From Parachaetomium inaequale (taxonomy: Eukaryota; Ascomycota; Sordariomycetes; Sordariales; Chaetomiaceae): a stretch of DNA of 64,000 bases. The notes beneath the pieces are model-generated. The model searched no databases. It saw only the letters and a program-made list of their open reading frames with translations, and was not told the origin of the DNA. Of this stretch, positions 55,227-64,000 are shown one piece after another. Position 1 is the stretch's first letter, and each line of letters begins with the position of its first letter. The stretch lies in the NCBI GenBank assembly GCA_033296685.1, contig MU854485.1:1-64000 (forward strand). The letters are read 5' to 3'. The translations under genes were made by a program, and so were the position numbers.

Positions 55227-57898
55227 ATGGAGTTCCCCAACTCACACCTCGTCGACCCCTCCTCCTACGACGCCACCCTGGACGGCCTCTGCGCCGACAT
55301 CCCCCTCCGCGTGCACCGCAACGCGGAACTGGCCGACCGCGGCGCCCTCCGCGCCCAAAAGGACTGGCAACGGGTTACTGGTTCCCTGCCGCCGGGGCAC
55401 GCCGGCGTCATCGGGCCCGAACACAACTTTGTCTCGACGTGCATGCCCGAGATCCTGCCGGACCGCCTCGAGCTCGTCGCGTACATTGTCGAACTGGCGT
55501 TTCTCGCCGACGATGTTATCGACATGGCCGAGTCGCCCGCGGCGGCCGCAGCGCCGTACATGCCCGACTTCTTGGCTGCGTACGAGGCGGTGAGGGGAAA
55601 TGGGGACCCGAACTCGCCGTCGTTCTCACCGCGGACCAAGATTGTTGTCGATTTCGGCAGGGCGATGGTTGCCGTCGACTCCGAGCGGGCACAGGAGGCC
55701 TTCCGGTGGGTTAAGAAGTGGACGAGCCTCCTGTTGAGCCGGCCGGGTCGCGAACGCGACATTCGGGACTTTGACGATTACCTCGAGTACAGGCGCATCA
55801 ACGTCTCCTCGCAGTAAGTTTTCGTTCCAGACGCTTTTCAGTGGTTTTGTCTCGGCGGCTAACGAACTCCGCAGGGCTGCGTTCGGGTTGACCATCTTCG
55901 GCATGGGGCTCAGCATCCCCGAGGAGCAGCAACAGACGTGCCTCGAGCTTTCTCAGTCCTTCTGGCTTCAGGCGTTACTCGCAAACGACTACCATTCCTG
56001 GGAGCGGGAGCGCAAAGCGGCGTGCGATAATGGCCACGCCTCCGTGACGAACGCCATCTGGGTGTTGATGAACAAGCACTCGATGACTTGCGACGAGGCG
56101 GAAGCGGTGTGCCGGGAGAAGGCCAAACAGTACGCCGCAGAGTACGTGCAGGTTGTCGAGGCAGCCAAGGCCAGGGAGGATCTTTGCCAGGACGCCAAGT
56201 TCCTGCTCGAAGCGCTGAAGTTCGGAATCAGCGGGAATATCGTCTGGGGTCTTCAGTGTCCCCGGTATCATGCTGATCGGACGCTGAACGCAAGGCAGCT
56301 CGAGATGGCCAACGCTATTGCGGCGGATGAGACCATCGGCTGGGAGCATGACCAGCAAGTCGGAAACGGCATCACCAACCATCCTGCGGCCGAGGCCAAT
56401 GGAGCTCCTGTGAATGGTGCTGTCGCAAACGACGGGGCCCACCCTGTGGTTGAGCTCAACGGGGCCGTTGCGATTGATACTGTCACCAACGGTGCTGCCG
56501 CCAACAGCGTCTCTCATCAAAACACAGCCGAGCACCCTGTGGTTGAGGGCAATGAGGTCGTGGCAGATGGTACTGTCATCAACGGTGCTCTCGCCAACGG
56601 TGCTGTCGCCAACGGTGCTGTCATCAACGGTGCGACCGATCACGTTGTGGTTGAGACCAACGGGGTGGTTGCGAATGGCGCCGTCACCAACGGCGTCTCT
56701 CATCGCGACATGTCGGTTGCCCGGGAGGTCCCAGCTCTGGGCATGGAGGTGAGCACATGACGACGCCCGCCGATCCGTTGGCAGTTGACTAAATCGCTGA
56801 CTGTTGACAGGCCCTCGAGGCACCCTCGCGCTACCTCGACTCGCTGCCTGGCAAGGACATTCGTGGCAAGACCATCGACGCGTTGAACATGTGGTACAAG
56901 GTGCCGCCGCGCGAGACGGCGATAGTATGGAGGGTTGTCGATCTTCTGCATGGGGCCTCCCTGATGCTCGATGATATCCAGGATTCCTCGCAGCTCCGCC
57001 GCGGCAAGCCGGCGACGCATATGGTGTTCGGTTTTAGGCAGACGGGCAACTCGGCTGGTTATCGGTTCCTCGGTGCGCTCATGGAGGTGAGAAAGTTGGA
57101 CTGCCAGAGGAGCATGGACATCTTTTGTGGTGAGTGGGTTCCGTTCCTGCTGGACCCAAGAGTGGTTGTTGACTGGGAATTAGATGAGCTTCAAGACCTA
57201 TACGTCGGCCAGAGCCACGATGTGTCGTGGACTAGCAACCTGGAATGCCCCACGGAAGAGGAGTACCTCGCCATGGTCGACGGCAGTAAGTTCGGCTCTC
57301 AAAAGGGCTCGAGGTGAACCTTCATGATGCTGACCGGGTGGCAGAGACGGCGGGGCTCTTCCGGATGCTGGCGAGGTTGTTAGATGCACTGTCCGACTCG
57401 CCTGCCAAGCCGGATGTGAGGCTTCTCACACGATTCATGACGCTGCTCGGACGACTGTTCCAGATCCGGGACGATTACATGAACCTGACTTCGGCGGACG
57501 TAGGTCTTTTCTCGAGTCCATGACAATTGCAGCGCACAAAAGCTAATATGAACCGTCAGTACACCAAGCAAAAAGGGTTCTGTGAGGACCTTGACGAGGG
57601 AAAGTACTCACTGCCTCTCATCCACGCTTTGGGGCGGTGCGGAAAGTCCGGAGCTTCGGGGACAAACGCAAGAGATACCATGGTCCTCCGCAACCTGCTG
57701 TCCCAGCGCCATGTTGAGGGGAGAATGAACTTGGATCAGAAGAAGTTATTCCTCGAACACATCAAACAACGCGGGAGTCTCGAGTACACGCGCCAGGCCC
57801 TCGACGCGCTGCAGACCGAGCTGAAAAGTCTGGCAGAGCAGATGGGCATGCTCAAGAATGCACATTTGAAGGCGTTGCTGGAGGTGCTGAAGGTCTGA
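55227..57898 (+). CDS. Bifunctional terpene synthase: class I cyclase fused to polyprenyl diphosphate synthase
   Basis: Six exons, 55227-55813, 55875-56748, 56811-57129, 57184-57285, 57345-57499 and 57560-57898, close to 791 aa, within the usual range for these chimeras. Residues 1-330 are the cyclase, with the metal motif DDVID (95-99) and the NSE triad NDYHSWERE (233-241). A low-complexity linker of about 125 residues follows. The rest is a prenyltransferase of the GGPP-synthase type, with DDIQD (541-545) followed by SQLRRGKPA and a second motif DDYMN (670-674), then KGFCEDLDEGKYSLP. The order matches fusicoccadiene and ophiobolin-type synthases. The C-terminal half should make GGPP or GFPP and the N-terminal half cyclise it to a di- or sesterterpene. 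Product size cannot be told from sequence. No P450 lies next to it in this window. Confidence 0.95.
56378..56710 (+). repeat. Imperfect repeats encoding the NG-rich linker
   Basis: Short units encoding variants of V-x-N-G-A are repeated about fifteen times between the cyclase and prenyltransferase domains, with longer copies around HPVVE.N. The linker is probably disordered and its length may vary between strains. Confidence 0.75.
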
Positions 57899-58388
57899 GA
57901 CGATCCTATGACCGAGCATCGGTAGACTTTATAAGTACGCCAGTAGAAATAATGAACATCGAGTATTAATGTGTGGTCTCTGCGGGTTCGTGTGTGTTTG
58001 AGCTTTGAAGCGTGTGAAGGCCCTCGGGTGAGATTTGACGCTGGCACTGTGGGAGAGCAAAGAAAACCTGTTTGATTCCTTCCATGTGATTCCGGCAACC
58101 ATACTTTTTGCTTGTTGTTTCACCCGGACCAGGACACCCACCGCTCGAAAGCGCCCATTTCACACTTCTACCGAGTCCAAAATCGCACCATCGATCCAAG
58201 AATGCCAATGCGATTTGACGGAATGTCGATGCAATTCACAAAATCTACCTGGTAACGACTGACGCTAATTCTGAACCACCACGCTGTCCATACGACGAGT
58301 CCAGGACCCCCTACCAGACTGGAATACACGCACCCATGCTCCAGCTTCCCAGTTTCACTCAGGTCTCGGCCAACTCAAATTTCTTCCC
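57899..58388. other. Convergent intergenic region, 490 bp
   Basis: Lies between the 3' ends of the terpene synthase and the dioxygenase. No gene was seen. Confidence 0.55.
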
Positions 58389-59731
58389 TTACTCGGCATC
58401 CTGCTCCTCGGCAGCAGTAGTAGCCTCCCTCCTCTTGCCACCAAAGCCGCCACCACCACCGTTCAGCTGCGCGACGGGGCCGTTGGGGTTCATGACGCCG
58501 CCCTTGTCGGTCCACCACGCGGCCGGGTTGACGGGCTTGTTGGCCTGCTGGTTGATGCCGAAGCGGATCCAGGCGAACAGGCCCTCGGACAGGTCCTTGC
58601 CCACCAGCGCGTAGCGCACAATCGGGTCGTCACCGTTCGCCCCCTGCATAAAGAGGAAGTCGGCCGTGTTCTGCGTGATGCGCATCTTGTTGCTGCTGTA
58701 GGGCGCCACCTTGTCCACCGCCGTGATGAGCCCCTGGTCAAAGTACAGCTGCCCGACGTGCGCGGCGCGCCCGCCCGTGATGGTGTTGTTGGGCTGCTTG
58801 GTCGCGCCGAGGTAGACGATGGCTGGCGGGCAGCTGTCAGCAACGCCTGGAATATGTCAAGGGGGTGAGGGTGCCTCACCGTGGATGTGCGTGGCGCGCC
58901 CATCGTAGTGGCCGGGGAACAGCGAGTCGAACGAGGCCACGCCGTGGCTGTCGGTCGGCTGCACGCCGCGGAGCGTGGTGCCCTTCAGGATCGACGCGTC
59001 CTTCGGGTCGCCCATGCCAGGGTAGCCCTGCACGCCGACGTAGATGCCCTGAGCATGTCAGCTTTGAGACCATGTGAGGAGGGACGGAGGCGCGCACGGT
59101 CGAGTTGGAGCTCCAGATGTCGACGTATGCGTTGGGCACCGTCTGGCACGTCTTGTAGTCGACCACCTGAATGGCCAGCGTCAAGGGGATGCCCTTCTCG
59201 CCATTGGTGATGCCCTTGCGGATCTCCTCTCCTTGCACGTCTAGGAACGTCAGCGATCCGACCCCAAGCTGACCATCTGAACCCCAAACTTACACAGCGG
59301 GCCCTGGTCGACGGCCGGCATCAGCATGCAAGCACCGGAGTCCGAGAACAGCGTGCTAAGCTCCATCCCCTTGGAGACCGTCTTGTTGCTCTTATGATCA
59401 ATGCGGGACACTGAGATGTAATCGCGGGGGCGGAGTTTCGGCCTGCGTAGACGACTGTCAGCAACCTCGGTCTCCCAACCAGACCCGCGGCGGGGGCTTA
59501 CTTCTCCTCAACCTCAATGCCCAGCGACCGCCTCAGACGCGCCAGTTCCCGGCCATGGATCTCGACGGTCCTCTTGATGAACTCGGGCTCGTTGAACTCG
59601 GCCGAGCAGTGGGCGAGGGACTTGCGCTCGAGAGGCAGGGCAGCGTGGGCGTGCACCTCCTCGCGGTGGCCCGGGTGGGCGAGGGCAGGCGCCGCCAGCA
59701 GCAGGCTCGCCAGGAAGTTCTTGAGCGTCAT
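58389..59731 (-). CDS. Secreted intradiol ring-cleavage dioxygenase-like protein
   Basis: Five reverse exons, 59731-59502, 59442-59294, 59240-59098, 59048-58880 and 58822-58389, close to 374 aa. The signal peptide is MTLKNFLASLLLAAPALA, followed by a His-rich HPGHREEVHAHA. The iron ligands expected for catechol and protocatechuate dioxygenases can be placed at Tyr127 (GPLY, formed across an intron), Tyr222 (GHY), His228 and His230 (THIH). Other marks are VDYKTCQTVPNAYVDIW and GVQGYPGMG. It belongs to the extracellular fungal group, which may open aromatic rings released from lignin or host phenolics. The C-terminus is Gly-rich (GGGGGFGGKRRE). Clustering with the terpene synthase is not evident, since the two genes are convergent and dioxygenases of this type usually stand alone. 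Confidence 0.9.
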
Positions 59732-61760
59732 GGTGTCGGCGGTGATCCAAGATTTCGGACTCTTTCAAATTCCAGAAAGGATGCGCGGTTGGGGCCAAGA
59801 TCCAAAAGCCGGCGCTCGCTGGGGTTATTTAGGTTGTTTACTCGCCCCTGCCTTCCACCCAGCAGCACATGAGCCCACCCAAGACCCGGCTCTTGCCTCC
59901 GAACCGTCGAAACGGAAGGCACCATCAATATCCGGGTCGCAGCATCGGAATTCACCCGTGGGCAGGCCGCTCCCACGCTAAGTCATGTGGAAGCAGATAT
60001 CGTCAGCGGTCGGGTCCCCCTCCCCCATCGCCCATACCACTCACTGACATACACGCCGGCCGTGATTGGCCTCCTCCCTAGCACATCTTACCATCGCAGT
60101 CCGACGCCAAGGCTCCTCCCCCGGATTTTCATCTCCGTTTGTAAGAGAATGCTGGCCGGGCAGGCGAATCGGGTTGTCCGGCCAAAGGCTGTTTTTAGAC
60201 GCCGGTTAAAACCAGCCAGATCCGAACGAAACGCTACGGTCGTCTGCTGGAAGGCATGACGAGTCCGAGAGCTTTATCCAAACGTCTGGGTGGCGCCCGC
60301 CATATAGATTAAGCGCTTAGCTCGGCAGTTGGGCCTTGTTCTCGAAGTCTCTCTCCCCGCCTTACACTGCAGGTTCCCCGACAGACATGGCTGCTGCATT
60401 CCGGCCGCGTCCTCTTGGGCCGTGTTGGCTGACCGGCTGCTGATGTCGGGACTGCCGCACCAATATACTAGGCCATTATTTCTGTCGTGTCCCGAGTCAG
60501 CATCACCACATCGCGGGTAAAGGCTCTCGTTGGGTCGGTTGCTTCGCTGACGATGGACTTCGTGCTCTCGTGTGGGTCAGATGGCACTGGGTATACCTGC
60601 TGACCACTACTTCATTACCCGACAGGTGACTTGCGGAGTTTGCTGGCCGCCTTCTCTGCAGGCGTACAGAATCGATAGACTTCTTTCGCGTGCCCGGCTC
60701 TATCTAGACCGCGGCCTAATCTTCATTAAAGGCCGGCTTGGGTCCTCCACATCCCTGGGACCTACTTTCTCTATACACTTCGGTTGGGGACATCCACATC
60801 CCTAAGATTTCGTTGTTGGGGGCAATAGTTCTTCCAGCTCTCGAAGATCGTTGCTGCCTCATTTCTCCTCACCTTTGTTCCTCATTTCTCCCGTACCTTG
60901 GCCGCAACCACGCCTACCAACACAATCCCCGTATCTAGCAGAAAAGTAGGGCTCTGACCCAGACCGTAGTATCTATACCGCCGGCAAGAAGTAGCAGTAG
61001 TGCTAATTACCACATGTCAACAAACTGATAGCACCTGTTTATTAGGAGAAGACTGACGCCTTACTAGTAAACTCCCTGCTCCTAGTACCTTGGTAACCAC
61101 CGCCTTTCCCCGCCTTTTGTGCTAAACAGCGTCTCTTACTGCGGATAAGAACAACCACCGCTGCCAACACTCTACCTCTACTTAGTAGGCAGAGTCACGT
61201 ATACAGCTTTTTGCCCCTGAAGCGCATGGCTAAAAGCATTCAGTTCTTGAACAGCTTGATCAAACATGGCAGGGCATGAGCGAATCACGATGGACACAGC
61301 TGCATTTTGGCGGTTTGTCAAGTCAACGTGAAGGCTGGTTGATTTAGAGTCTCATGCTAACCAACTCAACTGCGTCAAGCCTTGTGAAGATGCCCCAGTG
61401 ACAATAAAAAGCACCTGTAGCGGGAAGTACAGTGATATGATTCGGTCACGATCAGTGATGATAAACCCAAAGCCAAGAGAAAACATGCGGGATGGGGTCT
61501 CGGTGTTGTTGGACCCTGGCCGGGACAAATTACACATTCAGTCAAGCACTTGAGGTTCTGGCCCCCAAACTCGGCTTTGCAGTGCAGCCATTTCCAGGCC
61601 TCTGTCTCATCAGTCACGGTGCGGGGTCACAGCCAGGAACTTGGAAGTCGGTAGTACTTCACCGCAATTTCGAATGAAGCCTGCTCAGTCTATTCCTCGC
61701 AAACCGCTTCTGTTCCGTGCTTTCCTTGCCGGGCCTGCCTTAATCTCTACTTCTTGTCCA
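59732..61760. other. Intergenic, 2.03 kb between divergent genes
   Basis: Upstream of the dioxygenase (reverse) and the kinase-like gene (forward). CCACATCCCT occurs twice, near 60748 and 60797, with similar flanks. The stretch 60950-61350 is AT-richer. No gene was seen. Confidence 0.5.
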
Positions 61761-63189
61761 ATGGGTTACTTTGAGGAGTACGACCTAGACTCGCGCTTCA
61801 AGTCGATATTTTCAGGCTGGAATCCTGACAACGGCCACTACCATGTTGTGATCGACTGGGACCAGCGGCGCACCATTTCGGTTTCCACACTCGAAGAAAA
61901 AGATGAAGAATTTGTCTTTGAGGCACTTGAGGAGCTTATCGACGACCTTCCCGAAAATGTTGTCAGAATAGCGGTGTCCAACGACTTCAAATTGCTGTCG
62001 TCTTCTACAGACGTTCGCGACGACAGGACCGCGATTCCGTTCTACCCTTCGCTCACAGATTTCCCACCACAACTACCTAAAGTCCGCCGCTCGCAGCTCT
62101 CCGAGATTGAGAGACTTGGCGTCCACGCAGACCACACGACATACGAGCCCACGCCTCGCGAGACGAAGCATGTCGTCTTCAAGTACTACACCAACGAGGG
62201 TAACGTCGCCATGTTCTGGCATGAGATCAACTGCACCCTCAGGATCCCTCACCACCCAAACATTGTCCCCTTTGACCGCCTCGTTGTTGACTCGGCCACT
62301 GCCGGCGGCGCGGAAATGGTCGTAGGCTTTACAACACCCTTCATCGCGGGAGGCACTGTCTCGGACAACGTAAGCCGTGTCTTTACACTCGAGCATCTCG
62401 AGCAACTCACCGCGGTTCGTCTATCCACTCACCCAATCTACAAGCCAGTAAATAGTTGGTACGCCCCTAATCGCTAACATTCCTGTGTCCGCACCTTCCA
62501 GGCCATCGACTACCTCAACCTCCACCTCGGCCTAATCCACGGCGACATCAGCACCTGGAACCTCCTAATCGATCCCTCAACCGACCGCCTCAAAATATTC
62601 GACTTCAACCTAGGCGCTAAGCTAGGCTGCTCAGGCGACCAGAACCAAGACTACCGAGGCACGTTTGCCTACGACAAACACCGCAACGACGTCAAGCTCG
62701 CCGTGTTCACCCTCTACGAGATCATCACGCGCGACCTGTCGTTCCGCGAGGAGAACCACCCGCACGAGCTTGACGCGGCGGTGGTGCTGCAGATGGAAGA
62801 GTGGGAGCGGCATCCCGACGTGCGGCTCGAGGAGGGGGTGGCAGTCGCTGAGTACCGGCGTGTGCTGGCGGAGTGGGTTAATGCGCGGAGAGAGAGGGAC
62901 GCGGAGATACAGCACTATAAGCAGGCGCCTGATTTCATCGACTGGCCTTCGCTGCCTGAGTTTCCGCTTGTCGAGTGGGCGGGGAGCATGATGCGGAGGC
63001 CGTCGCAGATGCGGAAGGATATGATTAGGCGAGGGGAGCCGTTCTTTAAATGGTATGTATATAGATGTCCGTAAGAGGTATGCATGATAGGCATGACTGA
63101 TACTTTTGTATAGGCAACGCCCATCAACTCGTCACCTCCCACTTCCAGAGGAACAGCGTCTCCTGGCCACGGGAGAGATCCTTGGTTGA
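61761..63189 (+). CDS. Protein kinase-like protein with HGD and DFN motifs
   Basis: Three exons, 61761-62414, 62502-63052 and 63114-63189, close to 426 aa. An in-frame ATG at 61674 would add 29 residues. The N-terminal 130 residues are acidic and unfamiliar. The kinase-like part has KHVVFKYY with a candidate ATP-site Lys, WHEINCTLRIPHHPNIV resembling helix C, and IHGDISTWNLLID as the catalytic loop (Asp233, Asn238). Asp252 lies in FDFN where DFG is usual. RGTFAYDKHRNDVKLAVFTLYEIIT follows in the activation and helix F region. No glycine loop is clear. Fungi have many such short kinase-like genes of unknown role. The catalytic Asp and Asn are kept, so activity is possible. The C-terminal end FFKWQRPSTRHLP is formed by the last splice. 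Confidence 0.75.
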
Positions 63190-63690
63190 GCCACGCCGGA
63201 CGGGGACAGTACTGAGTTGCTGGTTGAGGCGGACAGGCTTGAGCGAACGAGGGCTGAAAAGGAGGGGGTAGGAGGTAGAGTAGGGGGGAGGAGCGGGGAG
63301 AAGGGGGTTGCGATGTTAAGGCAGTGCTTTTAGAGGGTGAGCACCTGGCAGCAGGGGAGGCGGGTTCAAGGTCAACTTGATGGTTAGGAGGAATCGAGAG
63401 GTTTGATCTGTTTGGCGTTGGGGAGAATTTGCAGTCGAGACTGCAATAATTCATGGCTCCTGGGCTGGTATGACATTCACCTATAGGACTGGGATCCCAT
63501 CGCTCAGTGAAGTTCATCATTCATGTGATCGAACGCTAGCCGCTGAGGCGTCCGCCAAGACCACATTTCTGATCGCGCCATCAAACCCCTCACTTCACAA
63601 CCATGAGATACACCCTCCGCAACATCTCAATTTTTCAGAGAAGCGTCAAACCCCGCCGTATTAACCCCAATACCCGCAAAGGGTTTCAGA
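63190..63690. other. Intergenic, 500 bp
   Basis: 3' end of the kinase-like gene and promoter of the rhodanese gene. A purine-rich stretch (63240-63310) is the only visible feature. Confidence 0.5.
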
Positions 63691-63861
63691 ATGGCAACCA
63701 CAGACGCAGCTGCCGCGCCGCCACCCTGGTATGCGGCGTACCCCGCGCCCAAGTCCGAGGCGGTCACCATCTCGCGCGAGGAAGTCCTCGAGCTGCTCAA
63801 GACAACTCCGATCGAGAAGCGGGACTTTGTCCTGGTTGATCTGCGGCGGAACGATTTTGAG
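63691..63861 (+). CDS. Cdc25/arsenate reductase-type rhodanese protein, exon 1 (runs off right edge)
   Basis: ATG at 63691 opens a 57-codon exon ending at a clean GTGAGC donor (63862). It reads ...WYAAYPAPKSEAV, then ISREEVLELLK and RDFVLVDLRRNDFE. That is the start of the rhodanese/Cdc25 fold of fungal Ibp1/Ych1/Arc2-like proteins, where a short N-terminal tail with WYAAYPAP precedes the first strand and helix. The active-site Cys loop would lie in later exons beyond the window. Members reduce arsenate or remove phosphate from proteins. The exon is below common ORF cut-offs and easy to miss. An overlapping frame from 63603 is a shadow. Confidence 0.75.
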
Positions 63862-64000
63862 GTGAGCTGACCCCCCGGAAAAATTTGGGAGCAACCAGAC
63901 TCCCCGCCTTGCTGGGCTGTGCCGGAAATACGGGCTCTTCCAACCACCTACGATCCCACCCCGATCCCACCCCGGCCAGGGCCCGGAGCCGGGACAAAGA

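Noticed and set aside
1..64000. CRISPR arrays, operons, Shine-Dalgarno sites
   Set aside because: The sequence is eukaryotic: spliced monocistronic genes. No spaced identical repeats were seen.
1..64000. tRNA and rRNA genes
   Set aside because: No convincing cloverleaf with paired A and B boxes was found by eye. A covariance-model scan would be decisive, and a high-scoring hit would overturn this.

Overview
The window is nuclear DNA of a filamentous ascomycete. Genes are GC-rich and monocistronic on both strands. They carry short GT..AG introns, mostly about 45-110 bases, often with a CTGAC or CTAAC branch site. There is also a pogo-like transposon with a C-to-T-decayed core (RIP-like), a HeLo-domain gene and many secreted plant-wall enzymes. 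The gene set fits a Sordariomycete, perhaps a Chaetomiaceae-like plant-biomass degrader; that rank is inference. No tRNA, rRNA or CRISPR array was seen by eye. All exon models were read by hand from splice signals and frame closure.

Layout. 1-4630: an F-box-like gene start running off the left edge, a badly decayed pseudogene and a sugar-type MFS transporter. 4631-7866: 3.2 kb with no convincing gene. 7867-15641: a small 8-cysteine secreted peptide, an LRR-like unknown, a LURP-one/tubby-like protein with proline-rich repeats, and a six-exon NLR-like gene (fungal STAND N-terminal domain, 11-residue coiled-coil repeats, ankyrin repeats, no NACHT). 16119-18795: two divergent CE1 esterases, acetylxylan-type and feruloyl-type. 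19460-21121: a TDT/SSU1-type transporter.

21346-35611 is a compact polyketide locus: a P450 remnant, a complete seven-exon highly reducing PKS (KS-AT-DH-MT-ER-KR-ACP, 2597 aa), an FAD monooxygenase and an MFS exporter-like permease. The PKS would build a reduced methylated chain, the monooxygenase could oxidise it and the permease could export it. The lost P450 suggests a pathway that has shed a step.

37379-44045: a PL1 pectate lyase, a 1862-bp pogo/Fot1-like element with 42-bp terminal inverted repeats and TA target sites, a seven-TM receptor-like protein and an NmrA-like protein. 44688-47531: a HeLo-domain gene whose downstream frame encodes a degenerate AAA+ module, split by an apparent frameshift. 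49532-53917: a second sugar transporter and a secreted M43 metalloprotease. 55227-57898: a bifunctional terpene synthase with an N-terminal class I cyclase and a C-terminal prenyltransferase, with all four metal-binding motifs intact. 58389-64000: a secreted intradiol dioxygenase, a kinase-like protein with altered HRD and DFG motifs, and the first exon of a Cdc25/rhodanese-type gene running off the right edge.

Most notable are the chimeric terpene synthase, the HR-PKS locus with unusual motif residues, and the broken HeLo/pseudo-AAA+ gene.
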